NCBI GenBank assembly: GCA_017436285.1 | Contig: JAFSDL010000053.1 | Location: 1-63,568, forward strand | Length of the DNA: 63,568 nt | DNA from: Clostridia bacterium | GTDB lineage: Bacteria > Bacillota > Clostridia > Oscillospirales > Acutalibacteraceae | Direction: 5' to 3' | In this document: in pieces, positions 1-8,577 of the stretch | Numbering within the stretch: position 1 is the first letter of the stretch | Layout of the letters: every line of letters begins with the position of its first letter | Notes under the pieces: generated by a model | Seen by the model: only the letters and a program-made list of their open reading frames with translations | Databases searched by the model: none | Told to the model about the DNA's origin: nothing | Made by a program: the position numbers and the translations under genes

Positions 1-2
1 AG

Positions 3-236
3 CAGTTTACTTTTGCGGTCCGTAAGTTTATGCAGATGGAAACACTAACACCTGCACTCCTGAATGAACTGATTGAGAAAATTGAAGTTCATTCTATTGA
101 GGGTAAGGGCAAAAACAAAACACAGAAAATCATAATCCATTACCGATTTATCGGAGTGATTGAAAATCCTGTTAAAGAGGAAAATATAGTCCTTGAAGCA
201 AGACAAGGTGTAGCCGTAGAATATCTCACGGCATAA
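3..236 (+). CDS. Large serine recombinase, C-terminal fragment (cut by window edge)
   Basis: The frame is open from the first bases of the window and ends in TAA. The 77 residues resemble the very C-terminus of large serine recombinases of the TnpX/Tn4451 type with the DUF4368-like tail: a run like FAVRKFMQMETLTPALLNEL, then IEKIEVH, then a basic segment and a beta-strand-rich IIIHYRFIG. These enzymes excise and integrate mobilisable elements in Clostridia. The catalytic N-terminal half lies outside the window, so activity cannot be judged. The ATG at 30 is internal and not a real start. The fragment probably marks the right end of an integrated element, which fits the tRNA-derived repeats just downstream. 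Confidence 0.75.
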   Translation, partial: QFTFAVRKFMQMETLTPALLNELIEKIEVHSIEGKGKNKTQKIIIHYRFIGVIENPVKEENIVLEARQGVAVEYLTA

Positions 237-237
237 C

Positions 238-264
238 AAAAAAGAGCAGGCTCAAAACCTGCTC
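238..264 (-). terminator. Rho-independent terminator, minus strand
   Basis: A 7-bp stem (GAGCAGG/CCTGCTC, 244-250 with 258-264) is followed on the minus strand by six T residues. It would stop leftward transcripts, for example from the tRNA-Leu gene, before they run antisense into the recombinase gene. Confidence 0.6.
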
Positions 265-305
265 GATACATAACAAATTATATCAAATTTAACTATGAGG
301 AAATG

Positions 306-350
306 TAAAAAAAGAAAAGTGAGTATTCACTTGTTTTATGAATACTCACT
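306..350 (-). terminator. Terminator of the tRNA-Leu transcript
   Basis: A perfect 12-bp inverted repeat (318-329 with 339-350) sits two bases beyond the encoded CCA end of the tRNA. On the minus strand it is followed by a T-rich run, so it reads as the tRNA gene's own intrinsic terminator. Confidence 0.75.
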
Positions 351-351
351 A

Positions 352-435
352 TGGTGCGGGTGACAGGACTTGAACCTGCACGGGGGTGCCACCAGAACCT
401 AAATCTGGCGCGTCTGCCAATTCCGCCACACCCGC
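352..435 (-). tRNA. tRNA-Leu (anticodon UAG)
   Basis: Read on the minus strand, the acceptor stem GCGGGTG pairs with CACCCGC, followed by A and an encoded CCA. The anticodon stem CCAGA/TCTGG encloses the loop TTTAGGT, giving anticodon TAG (leucine). A long variable arm and a T-loop containing GGTTCAAGTCC are present, as expected for a class II tRNA. At 84 nt including CCA the gene looks intact. Confidence 0.93.
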
Positions 436-608
436 ATATTAACATAATTAAATTGTCACTCAACGGTTTGGTTGAGGAAAGAGCTTTATGGGAAGGACAC
501 TTGTGGTACCCAAAATTGTTCGCTTGCTATTCGCTTCGCACAATTTTGACCACTACGCCATTTCGCCCTTACTGCATCCGCCACAGGCGGCGTGCGGGCT
601 CAATGCTA

Positions 609-634
609 CCAATTCCGCCACACCCGCATATTAA
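609..634 (-). repeat. Duplicated 5' end of the tRNA-Leu gene
   Basis: A 26-bp segment covering the tRNA-Leu 5' end (417-442) is repeated exactly here, 192 bp away in direct orientation. Only the acceptor 5' strand and start of the D arm are copied, so no functional tRNA is encoded. The 166 bp between the copies contain a hairpin whose arms include CAAAATTGT/ACAATTTTG, and a GC-rich CCGCC/GGCGG hairpin. It may be an attachment-site scar, or a tRNA-gene remnant from a tandem duplication. Confidence 0.7.
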
Positions 635-690
635 ATGCAAAATGAAGAATGCAAAGTGGAAAATTATAGGGGAAGCTTCGCTTCCAAACA
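635..690. repeat. Heptamer-phased tract plus short palindrome
   Basis: The first 34 bases form a degenerate tract with 7-bp period (ATGCAAA, ATGAAGA, ATGCAAA, GTGGAAA), the same type seen in many gaps of this window. It is followed at about 670-690 by the palindrome GGAAGCTTCGCTTCC, which recurs inverted near 28010. No gene is seen from here to the rny promoter. Confidence 0.55.
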
Positions 691-861
691 ATAATAACCT
701 ATGGAATTGTAGCATAACCGCGATTAAAATGCAAGTGGTATTATGGTGCATAATAGAAGAGTCTGGTGGATTTTTTGTAGGATTATTATAAAAAATATGC
801 CCCAAAAGAAAAATAATGACAAATTTTTACAAAAAACTTTTAATTTGGTGTTCATTTTTTC

Positions 862-890
862 TTGACTAATGGTATGTTTTTTATTATAAT
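862..890 (+). promoter_or_regulatory. Sigma-A-type promoter of rny
   Basis: TTGACT (862-867) and TATAAT (885-890) are separated by exactly 17 bp. The transcript would carry an AT-rich leader of about 330 nt before rny. I see no riboswitch or open frame in that leader (891-1229). Confidence 0.8.
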
Positions 891-1229
891 ATACGAGATG
901 ATGTGTTATTTATGGGAATAATGCACTATCCGTATGATATGATAATCGTTTTGTTATTTATATTTTTATATATTTTTCTTAATAAATATTCTGGGAATTA
1001 CATAAATTTTTGTGTTTTGTGAATATTTTTTGTATATTTATTAGTAGCTTTTATATTTTTTAATATAGATATGTCCCGCACGAATGTGAATTCCTGCGAC
1101 AAAACTTTTATTATAGGCGATAATTGGATTTATATTTCCTTTATCGCAATTCAGATGGCGGAAGGTGCTTTTGCATTTTCGTCATTTTTTGTTTTATTTT
1201 AATTTATTTATGAAAGGAGCACCGATAAT

Positions 1230-2786
1230 ATGATGAGTCTCGGTTTAGCAATAGGACTTATTGTTGCCGCTGCTGTTGTGTTCGGCGTTGTGGGCTTTGT
1301 TGTCGGCGGCGCTCACCGTAAAAAGGTTGCGGAGGCTGCCATTGGCTCTGCTACAGAAGAAGCCGCTCGCATTGTTAATAATGCAATGACAGAGGCTGAG
1401 CAGAAAAAGAAGGAAACTATTCTTGAAGCCAAAGATGAAATTCACAAATTAAGAAGCGAAACTGAACAGGATTTGCGCGAAAGGCGTGCAGAGGTTCAGC
1501 GTCAGGAAAGAAGACTTATTCAGAAGGAAGAAAGTCTTGACAAGAAAATTGAAAATCAGGAAAAGAAGGAGGAAGCTTTAGCCCAGAAGGTTAAGGATTT
1601 AGAGGCTAAAGAGCTTGAGGTTGAATCCCTTAAAAAGAGTCAGCTTGAAATCCTCGAAAGAATTTCCGGTTACACAAAGGAGCAGGCTAAGGATGTTATC
1701 CTCAAAACTCTTGAGGAACAGCTTACTCACGAAAAGGCTGCAAAAATATTTGAATATGAGCAGCAGGTTAAGGATGATATGGATAAGCTCGCAGGTGAGA
1801 TTATCTCCGGTGCAATTCAGCGTTGTGCTGCTGACCACGCTGCAGAGGCAACTGTTTCTGTTGTTACAATCCCCAACGATGAAATGAAGGGTCGTATTAT
1901 CGGTCGTGAGGGTAGAAATATCCGTACAATTGAAACAATCACAGGTGTTGACCTTATTATTGACGATACTCCCGAAGCAATCACAGTTTCCTGCTTCGAG
2001 CCCGTAAGAAGAGAAATTGCAAGGCTTACTCTTGAAAAGCTTGTTTCTGACGGTAGAATTCATCCCGCTCGCGTTGAGGAAATGTATGAAAAATCCAAGC
2101 GCGAGGTTGAGCAGACCATTAAGCAGACCGGTGAAAAGGCTGTTATTGATGCAGGCGTGAACGGTATTCACGGTGAGCTTGTTAAGCTTCTCGGTAAGCT
2201 TAAATATCGTACCAGCTACGGTCAGAATGTTCTTAACCACTCCCTTGAGGTTTCTTACCTTGCAGGTCTTATGGCTGCGGAAATGGGTGCAGATGTTAAG
2301 CTTGCAAAGCGTGCAGGTCTTCTTCACGATATTGGTAAGGCTCTTGACCACGAAAAAGAGGGTACTCACATTGAGCTTGGTGTTGAGGTTGCTAAAAAGA
2401 ATCGTGAAAACGAACAGGTTATTCACGCTATTCAGGCTCACCACGGTGATGTTGAGGCAAAAACTGTTATCGCTTGCCTTGTTCAGGCTGCTGATGCTAT
2501 TTCTGCTGCTCGTCCCGGTGCAAGACGCGAAAATATTGAATCCTATATCCAGCGCTTACAGAAGCTTGAAGAGATTACAAACTCCTTCCCCGGTGTTGAC
2601 AATTCCTTCGCTATTCAGGCAGGTCGTGAGGTTCGCATTATGGTTAAGCCCGATGCAGTTTCTGATGACCAGATGGTTCTTCTTGCAAGAGACATTGTTA
2701 AGAAAATTGAAAGCGACCTTGAATATCCGGGTCAGATTAAGGTTAATGTAATCAGAGAAAGCAGAGCAATTGAGTTCGCTAAATAA
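1230..2786 (+). CDS. rny: Ribonuclease Y
   Basis: Membrane-anchored endoribonuclease that starts mRNA turnover in Firmicutes. At 518 aa it matches the usual family length of about 520. One N-terminal transmembrane helix (residues 4-27) is followed by a long charged coiled coil (about 30-190), a KH RNA-binding domain with [12 protein letters not shown] (about 215-235), and an HD phosphohydrolase domain with LLHDIGKA (the metal-binding HD pair) near residue 370. The start follows a GAAAGGAG ribosome-binding site 11 bases upstream; the next ATG is immediately adjacent. The gene is followed by ymdB, the same order as ymdA-ymdB in Bacillus subtilis. It is transcribed from its own strong promoter. 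Confidence 0.97.
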   Translation: MMSLGLAIGLIVAAAVVFGVVGFVVGGAHRKKVAEAAIGSATEEAARIVNNAMTEAEQKKKETILEAKDEIHKLRSETEQDLRERRAEVQRQERRLIQKEESLDKKIENQEKKEEALAQKVKDLEAKELEVESLKKSQLEILERISGYTKEQAKDVILKTLEEQLTHEKAAKIFEYEQQVKDDMDKLAGEIISGAIQRCAADHAAEATVSVVTIPNDEMKGRIIGREGRNIRTIETITGVDLIIDDTPEAITVSCFEPVRREIARLTLEKLVSDGRIHPARVEEMYEKSKREVEQTIKQTGEKAVIDAGVNGIHGELVKLLGKLKYRTSYGQNVLNHSLEVSYLAGLMAAEMGADVKLAKRAGLLHDIGKALDHEKEGTHIELGVEVAKKNRENEQVIHAIQAHHGDVEAKTVIACLVQAADAISAARPGARRENIESYIQRLQKLEEITNSFPGVDNSFAIQAGREVRIMVKPDAVSDDQMVLLARDIVKKIESDLEYPGQIKVNVIRESRAIEFAK

Positions 2787-2797
2787 GACTATTTAAA

Positions 2798-2836
2798 AAA
2801 TCGCGAAACCCTTCCGTATGGTGAGTTTCGCGATTT
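2798..2836. terminator. Hairpin between rny and ymdB
   Basis: A 12-bp perfect stem (AAATCGCGAAAC/GTTTCGCGATTT) with a 15-nt loop. There is no T-run on the plus strand, while the minus strand has one. On the plus strand it is more likely a processing or attenuation hairpin that reduces ymdB expression than a full terminator. Confidence 0.5.
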
Positions 2837-2867
2837 GTAATCTATATATAGAAACGACGGTAAAAAT

Positions 2868-3638
2868 ATGCGCTTACTATTTTTAGGCGATGTTGTGGGT
2901 CAGGGCGGTTGCGAATTTTTAATGAAAAGGCTTCCTGACTATAAAAGAAAAAATAATATTGATGTTTGTATTGCCAACGGTGAAAATTCTGCTCAGGGTA
3001 ACGGTGTAACCCCAAAATCCTGCGATATGGTTTTTTCAAGCGGTGTTGATTTTATAACCCTCGGTAATCATACCTTCAAAAGACCTGAAATAATGGAATA
3101 CCTTGATAAAAATGTTCCTGTAATCCGTCCGTATAATTTCCCTGAAGGCGCACCCGGAAGGGGTGTGGGTATAATTGATAAGGGCAGATTTCGTGTTGCG
3201 GTTATCAATATGCAGGGAACAGCGTATTCCGACCCTTTGGGAAATCCCTTTTGGGAGATTGACAAGGCTTTGAAGGAAACTGACGGTTGCAAAACAGTAA
3301 TTGTGGATTTTCACGCGGAAGCAACTGCAGAAAAACGGGCTATGGGCTTTTATCTTGATGGCAGAGCTACTGCAGTTTTAGGTACCCATACCCATGTGCA
3401 GACTGCAGATGAACAGATTTTGCCCAAGGGCACTGCATATATAACTGATTTGGGAATGTGCGGTCCTGTGCAATCTGTTTTAGGTATTGAGCCTGAGCTT
3501 ACTATAAGAAAATTCAAAAGCAATTTGCCTGTAAGATTTGAAAATGCAAGGGGCGAGTATTCAATTGATGGCTGCCTTTTGGAAATTGATGAAAAAACGG
3601 GTAAGGCAATTTCAATAGAAAGGGTGAATATAAGATGA
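2868..3638 (+). CDS. ymdB: YmdB-family metallophosphoesterase
   Basis: Calcineurin-like phosphoesterase of the YmdB family; in B. subtilis YmdB hydrolyses cyclic nucleotides and affects biofilm and motility decisions. The 256 aa protein opens with LFLGDVVG (first metal motif), then NGENSAQG, LGNHTFKR (GNH motif) and VDFHAEATAEK, and has the C-terminal GTHTHVQTAD motif, so the two-metal site looks complete. It follows rny after a hairpin and overlaps the next gene by four bases (ATGA). No strong Shine-Dalgarno is seen, so translation may be modest. Family assignment is firm; the physiological role here is inferred. Confidence 0.93.
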   Translation: MRLLFLGDVVGQGGCEFLMKRLPDYKRKNNIDVCIANGENSAQGNGVTPKSCDMVFSSGVDFITLGNHTFKRPEIMEYLDKNVPVIRPYNFPEGAPGRGVGIIDKGRFRVAVINMQGTAYSDPLGNPFWEIDKALKETDGCKTVIVDFHAEATAEKRAMGFYLDGRATAVLGTHTHVQTADEQILPKGTAYITDLGMCGPVQSVLGIEPELTIRKFKSNLPVRFENARGEYSIDGCLLEIDEKTGKAISIERVNIR

Positions 3639-5152
3639 GAAAAATCATTTCAATATTTCTTATTCTTTCTCTTTTAGTTGCTTTTTGCTCCTGCGGTGAT
3701 AACAAAAATGGTGATGAAACCACCACCGGTGAAAGCTATGTTTTGCCGACTCCTGTTATTGCCTCAAACATTTCCTTGCCATACACAAGTGCGGCGGATT
3801 TTAATCCTTATAAAACCAAAAGCTCATTAAACAGAGATTTGTTGCCCATAATGTATGAGAGCCTTTATATAGCAACGGATAACGGCAAGGGTGAGCCTCA
3901 GCTTGCTTCAAACGGTGAGATTGACGGAAAAACTGTTACTGTTAAAATATTACAGGGTCTTAAATTCAGTGATGGTGGAGAATTTATTTCCTCCCACGTT
4001 AAATATTCCTACGAAAAGGCAAAGAGCAGCTCTTATTATAAAGCACAGCTATCAAACATCAGCTCAATTACCCTTATTGATAATTACACAATTAAATTCA
4101 CTCTCAGAAATGCAGACCCTATGGCATTGAATGCCCTTGATTTTCCTATCACCAAGGGTGGTGACGGAGAATACGTGGGAACAGGTAAATATACCTTGGG
4201 AAAATCCGGAGATATGGTGTATTTTCAGGTGAATAAAAATCATAGGGATTATAACAATAGCTGGAATGAGCAGATTGCCCTTTATGATATGGCGGGTGTT
4301 TCAAGCCCTATTTACCCGTTCAAAGCCAACAAAATCAGCATTTACAGAAATGATTTGAATTCTTCTGAATATATAAATCTTTCCTCCAAAACTGTTTCTG
4401 TAGGGTTGGATAATCTGGTTTATGTGGGAGTTAATTCCCAATGGGCAGGAACTGTTACATCAATAGACTGGGTGCGCCAGGCGGTTAATATCGGTATTGA
4501 CAGAAATATAATCGCTTCCTCCTCGTATCTGGGGCAGGGCACCGCAACAGTAACGCCCTTCAAAAAAGGCTATTATGAATTAGAGAAAATGGAGCTTATA
4601 GGTGAAAGCGGTAATCTTGAAAAAGCAATAAATATTCTTGAACGCCATGGGTACGATAAATTCAATGGCGATAAGGTCCGCACAAATGGTTCTGCTTCAT
4701 TAAGAGTTGATATTCTGGTTTGCACAGAAAACCCCTATAAGCTTACAGTTGCTGAGAATTTTAAGGCTCAGCTTGAAAAATTAGGCTTTGGAGTAAAAAT
4801 CAGAAAATATGAAAAATCTGAGGATTATATTCTCGCTTTGGAAGAGGGGCATTATAGCTTTTATATCGGCGAGGCAAGGCTTACAAATAACTGCGATCTT
4901 TCAGAATTTTTCTCAACTGACGGTAAGCTCAATTACGGAATAAATGAAGAAATTTTCGAAATTTATTCAATGCTCAGAAGTGGTGAATCAAGCACAAAGG
5001 TATTTGTTGAAAATTTCAGTGCTAATGTGCCGTTTTTACCTCTGTTTTACAGAAAGGCAGTTGTGTCTGTAAACCCCAATATTACAGGTGTTGGCGAGGG
5101 GAATAGCCTTTATTCTTCAGTTTCTGATTGGAAAATGCCAAAAGAACAGTAA
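3635..5152 (+). CDS. ABC-transporter solute-binding lipoprotein (SBP family 5)
   Basis: Likely extracytoplasmic lipoprotein that binds peptides or a related ligand. The N-terminus is a hydrophobic signal with a lipobox-like FCSC (lipidated Cys near residue 20), then a polar Asp/Asn/Thr spacer. The body has family-5 features: PYTSAADFNPYKTKSSLNRD and a central VRQAVNIGIDRNIIASSSYLG resembling the conserved RxAxxxAIDR block. At 505 aa it is normal in length. The start overlaps the ymdB stop (ATGA), implying translational coupling. No cognate permease or ATPase gene is nearby, so the ligand is unknown. Confidence 0.82.
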   Translation: MRKIISIFLILSLLVAFCSCGDNKNGDETTTGESYVLPTPVIASNISLPYTSAADFNPYKTKSSLNRDLLPIMYESLYIATDNGKGEPQLASNGEIDGKTVTVKILQGLKFSDGGEFISSHVKYSYEKAKSSSYYKAQLSNISSITLIDNYTIKFTLRNADPMALNALDFPITKGGDGEYVGTGKYTLGKSGDMVYFQVNKNHRDYNNSWNEQIALYDMAGVSSPIYPFKANKISIYRNDLNSSEYINLSSKTVSVGLDNLVYVGVNSQWAGTVTSIDWVRQAVNIGIDRNIIASSSYLGQGTATVTPFKKGYYELEKMELIGESGNLEKAINILERHGYDKFNGDKVRTNGSASLRVDILVCTENPYKLTVAENFKAQLEKLGFGVKIRKYEKSEDYILALEEGHYSFYIGEARLTNNCDLSEFFSTDGKLNYGINEEIFEIYSMLRSGESSTKVFVENFSANVPFLPLFYRKAVVSVNPNITGVGEGNSLYSSVSDWKMPKEQ

Positions 5153-5236
5153 AATAACACTTGTAATTATAATGTTAATAGTCTATAATTATATGTTGAA
5201 TAAAATATAATTTTTTAGTAAAAAGGAGTTGTCAGA

Positions 5237-7048
5237 ATGGATCCTATCAAAGTGGATTTTTCCGGTAAGGGCAGACCCAAAGAGGTTGTTATTCCTCCGG
5301 ACAAAAAGGTTCTCAAAATTATAATCAGTCTTATTGTAACAATCATCGGTGGTGCAATAGCATATTATATGATGCTTCCTGCATTGAATTTCAAATCCCT
5401 TGATTTTTACTACTTTATTGCAGTTGTTATTGCAATTTATGTTGGTATGATTTTCCTTACCTCTAAGGCGTTTATCAAGCCCGAATACATTACCTATGTT
5501 AAAAGGCAGAGCATAGTTCCTGTTGCAATCGGTCTTGTATTTGCTCTTGTTCTTGGTGTCGGTTATCTTACATCTGCTGCACTTTTCCGTGCAAGAGATT
5601 ACAGCGAGATTATCGAGGTAAAAACCGAAGATTTCGGTGAAAGTGAAGATAGCATCACAACAATCACAAGCCTTAAGGATTTCAGCAGTGTTCCTATGAT
5701 TGATAAGAATGTTGCTCTCAACCTTGCAAATAAAAAGCTTGGTGACCTTTCTGAATGGGTTTCTCAGTTCGTTATTGATGAGGCATATTCAACTCAGATT
5801 AACTATGAGGGTAACCCCTACAGAATTTTCCCCTTGAAATACGGCGATGTTTTCAAATGGTTGAAAAATACCCGTGATGGTATTCCTGCATACCTTGCAG
5901 TTAATATGTACACTCAGGAAGCAAATGCTGTTGTTCTTAAGGATATGAACCTTCCTAACATCAAGGTTTCTACAAGCGAGTATTTCAACGAAAAGCTTTC
6001 CCGTGTGCTTCGTTTTGCATATCCCACATATATGTTCGGCACACCATCACTTGAAATTGATGAAGAGGGACATCCCTGGTGGGTTTGCGAAAGAGTAGAC
6101 AAAACCGTTGGTCTTATCGGCGGTACAGATGTTGTAGGTGTTGTTCTTGTCGATGCTTGCGATAAAAATAATATCAAATACTATGATATTGAAGAAGTAA
6201 AAACCAATGAAGAAATTCAGTGGATTGACCAGATTTATTCTGATGACCTTCTTGTTCAGCAGTATAACTACTATGGTAAATATTCAGGTGGCTTCATTAA
6301 CGGTTATATCGGTCAGAGTGGCGTTGTTTCCACAACAACAGGCTCCAGCTATATTGCAAGTGGTGATGACGTTTGGCTTTACACAGGTGTTACATCTGTT
6401 ACAAATGACGACTCTATCGTAGGCTTTGCAATTATCAACCAGCGTACAAAGGAAGCTGTGTTCCAGAGAATTTCAGGTACAACCGAAAAGGGTGCTCAGA
6501 CTTCTGCTGAGGGTATTGTTTCCGATAAGGGCTGGAAGGCAACCTTCCCCGTTCTTCTTAACCTTGATGGCGAAGCAACCTACTTTATGGCACTTAAGGA
6601 CAATGATGTTGTTAAGAGCTATGCAATGGTAAGCGTTGAGCGTGTTCAGGACGCTGTAAGAAGTGAGGATGACGCTAACCCCGATCTTGAGGCTTGTCTT
6701 AAATCCTATGTTGCAAAGGTTAAATCAAGCACAAAGAAGGCCCTTGAAATTACCTATGATGCGGTTCTTCCCGATGCCTTGACAGGTAATGAATCAACAG
6801 GCGATGCAACTGAAAACACAGAATCTGCAAAGCTTGAAAGCGTAACAGGTGTTATTACTGACATCCGTTCAGCAGTTGTTAACGGTAACAGTATTTATTA
6901 CATTGCTCTTGATGGTAACAAGACCTACTACTCAATTTCTGCTTCTGATGATGATTCCGTTGTAATCCTCAACACAGGCGATAAGGTTAAAATTTCTTAT
7001 AAATCTGCAGATGGTAACATTATTACCGCAAAATCTGTTGAGAGATAA
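5237..7048 (+). CDS. Membrane-anchored protein of unknown function
   Basis: I do not recognise a named family. The 603 aa protein has three predicted N-terminal membrane helices (about residues 26-50, 57-80 and 92-116), then a large polar domain to the end. The soluble part contains GHPWWVCERVDKTVGLIGGT near 275-295, and a C-terminal stretch (about 530-603) of alternating beta strands that could form a small OB-like fold. An AAGGAG site lies 8-10 bases before the ATG. The gene sits alone between AT-rich DNA and a strong terminator. It could be a cell-envelope stress or secretion accessory protein, but nothing in the sequence shows this. Confidence 0.8.
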   Translation: MDPIKVDFSGKGRPKEVVIPPDKKVLKIIISLIVTIIGGAIAYYMMLPALNFKSLDFYYFIAVVIAIYVGMIFLTSKAFIKPEYITYVKRQSIVPVAIGLVFALVLGVGYLTSAALFRARDYSEIIEVKTEDFGESEDSITTITSLKDFSSVPMIDKNVALNLANKKLGDLSEWVSQFVIDEAYSTQINYEGNPYRIFPLKYGDVFKWLKNTRDGIPAYLAVNMYTQEANAVVLKDMNLPNIKVSTSEYFNEKLSRVLRFAYPTYMFGTPSLEIDEEGHPWWVCERVDKTVGLIGGTDVVGVVLVDACDKNNIKYYDIEEVKTNEEIQWIDQIYSDDLLVQQYNYYGKYSGGFINGYIGQSGVVSTTTGSSYIASGDDVWLYTGVTSVTNDDSIVGFAIINQRTKEAVFQRISGTTEKGAQTSAEGIVSDKGWKATFPVLLNLDGEATYFMALKDNDVVKSYAMVSVERVQDAVRSEDDANPDLEACLKSYVAKVKSSTKKALEITYDAVLPDALTGNESTGDATENTESAKLESVTGVITDIRSAVVNGNSIYYIALDGNKTYYSISASDDDSVVILNTGDKVKISYKSADGNIITAKSVER

Positions 7049-7093
7049 TTAGGGGCAGTTAAAAAGTGCAGACCGCATAAAACTAAAAAACAC

Positions 7094-7135
7094 TAAGGGC
7101 TTTGACAGGAAAAACCAACCTGTTGAAGCCCTTAA
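7094..7135 (+). terminator. Terminator after the 5237 gene
   Basis: A long imperfect stem (TAAGGGCTTTGACAGG with CCTGTTGAAGCCCTTA) sits 45 bp after the stop codon and is followed by a short A/T run. It probably closes the rny-side transcripts. Confidence 0.7.
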
Positions 7136-7174
7136 AAATATTGTCAATTTTAAGTGTGGTAAAAAGTGACGTTT

Positions 7175-7334
7175 TATGCTACAAACAAACCTCGCCACTC
7201 GACGTACCTTTGTACGCCTTCGGGTAAATCCCGATAAGCTTCAGGCTTATCGGGACTCGGTTTGTTCGTTCTGCATCTTTTTCCCAAGCCCCTAATAAAA
7301 AGAGTTGTAAAAAACTAATCGTTTTTTACAACTC
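7175..7334. repeat. Dispersed 160-bp element with terminator hairpin, copy 1
   Basis: The core (7175-7282) contains GACGTACCTTTGTACGCC and the palindrome CCCGATAAGC...GCTTATCGGG. It is followed by a hairpin GAGTTGTAAAAAAC/GTTTTTTACAACTC with a T-rich flank. A nearly identical core with an equivalent hairpin lies in inverted orientation at 63407-63568. The hairpin can terminate transcription from either side, including the minus-strand rightmost genes. Confidence 0.8.
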
Positions 7335-7342
7335 TATATTTT

Positions 7343-7858
7343 TTATTTTTCTAATTGTTTCTGATTCTGAATGGGAATCGGTCTGTGCTTTGCGGTATAT
7401 TCTTTAACATCAATTTTAATAACTGCAACTGCGCTTACCATTCTTTCGTTAAACTGAAAATCCCGACCTGTCTGGGATTTCATAAAAAGTGAAAGACCTG
7501 ACATTTTATCCTCGGGGTTTTCTAAAATTTCTGCAACACCCTTACCCATAATTGAGGAATAGGATGTGCCGTATTGACAAGCAATATCGCCACCTGAAAA
7601 CGCGGTTATACCACTTTCAATTGAAAAAAATACCTTGGGATTCTTTCTCATTAAATCAAGCTTTTTGCCCTCGGTTGCACCGTGCATATAAAGAGTAAGC
7701 TTGCCATTTTCCATTGTAAAGCCATAGTTCATAGGCACAACATAGGGCTCGTCACCATCCACAAGACCGATATGTATAATATTTTCATTTTCAAGAATTT
7801 TTATAATTTCTTCAATATCTGTTATTTCACGCTCTCGGCGTGTGAGTCCTTGAATCAT
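7343..7858 (-). CDS. Pyridoxamine 5'-phosphate oxidase-like flavin split-barrel protein (NimA-like)
   Basis: The 171 aa protein starts MIQGLTRREREITD and continues with IIHIGLVDGDEPYVVPMNYGF, the typical opening of the NimA/PNPOx-like FMN-binding split barrel. A GKGVAEIL strand and the closing KHRPIP element are also present. Relatives bind FMN or heme and some reduce nitroimidazoles, but most are uncharacterised, so a resistance role should not be assumed. The start follows AAAGGAG seven bases upstream. It is a single-gene unit between the terminator element and the PD-(D/E)XK gene. Confidence 0.88.
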   Translation of the reverse strand: MIQGLTRREREITDIEEIIKILENENIIHIGLVDGDEPYVVPMNYGFTMENGKLTLYMHGATEGKKLDLMRKNPKVFFSIESGITAFSGGDIACQYGTSYSSIMGKGVAEILENPEDKMSGLSLFMKSQTGRDFQFNERMVSAVAVIKIDVKEYTAKHRPIPIQNQKQLEK

Positions 7859-7927
7859 AGTTATAACTCCTTTATTTGTTAGTTGAGTTGCATTTTCTAT
7901 TGAATTTGTTCTTCAGCAAGGAGAATA

Positions 7928-8560
7928 TTATAAAATTTTATTTATTAATACTTTAAAAACACCTGTGTTTGTCGAATCTATTATACTGTATGTACTCCAT
8001 TTTATTGCATACTTACCATTTAGAATGATAGCATATTTGCAATCTCTTCCTTTGGTACCATCACCTGTGTTTTTACCCCAATTCATAACGCCACTTTTTG
8101 TTGTTCCTTCGTGAATTGAGAATTCATAATAATTCACATTTTTAGAAGCAGGTGATTTTGTGTATGATAATTCATTGGTTATTAAAATTGCATAGCCTTC
8201 ACTAAATAAAGAAACGTTTTCTTTGATTGTTTCTATACGTTGGATGTCTTTTAGGTATGCATAACAATTGACATCTTTTGCAGAATGATTTTTTAAATTG
8301 TAAAATTCTCCATCAACTATTTTTTTACAAGCCTTTGTTTTGTATTTCAATTCAATTGGAATCCATTTGCCATCAATAATCACCAATAAATCTATATGCA
8401 TATCGGTATCAAACTGAGGACAATATTCCAATCTGACAATAGCATGTGGATAAATTGACCTTATCATCCAAGCCAACTCTAATTGAAAATCAGCTTCTGA
8501 CACGAATATTTTTCTTTTTATACTTAATTCTTTTAATACCATTTCTATGTTAAAATCCAT
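7928..8560 (-). CDS. Predicted PD-(D/E)XK-fold protein, possible nuclease
   Basis: No named family is recognised. The 210 aa sequence has the order of a PD-(D/E)XK nuclease core: a helix with acidic residues (SEADFQLELAWMI, residues 21-33), then a strand carrying Asp (DMHIDLLVII, about 53-62), then PIELKYK (about 68-74) supplying the (D/E)XK pair. The C-terminal half, rich in Asn, Lys and Tyr, is unassigned. Base composition is more AT-rich than its neighbours, which hints at acquisition. The gene starts just inside one edge of a hairpin array, after a GGAGAT site. It may be a defence or DNA-repair nuclease; the context does not decide. Confidence 0.6.
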   Translation of the reverse strand: MDFNIEMVLKELSIKRKIFVSEADFQLELAWMIRSIYPHAIVRLEYCPQFDTDMHIDLLVIIDGKWIPIELKYKTKACKKIVDGEFYNLKNHSAKDVNCYAYLKDIQRIETIKENVSLFSEGYAILITNELSYTKSPASKNVNYYEFSIHEGTTKSGVMNWGKNTGDGTKGRDCKYAIILNGKYAIKWSTYSIIDSTNTGVFKVLINKIL

Positions 8561-8577
8561 AGATTAATCTCCTTTTG

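Noticed and set aside
351-791. Open frame of 146 codons across the tRNA-Leu gene
   Set aside because: It is antisense to a clear tRNA and crosses repeats; no ribosome-binding site and no protein-like pattern.
891-1229. Riboswitch in the long rny leader
   Set aside because: The leader is AT-rich with no conserved aptamer core that I can recognise; only a long UTR is supported.
1599-2444. 281-codon frame antisense to rny
   Set aside because: It is a shadow of the strongly conserved RNase Y frame, with low-complexity Cys/Asn/Leu composition typical of antisense reading.
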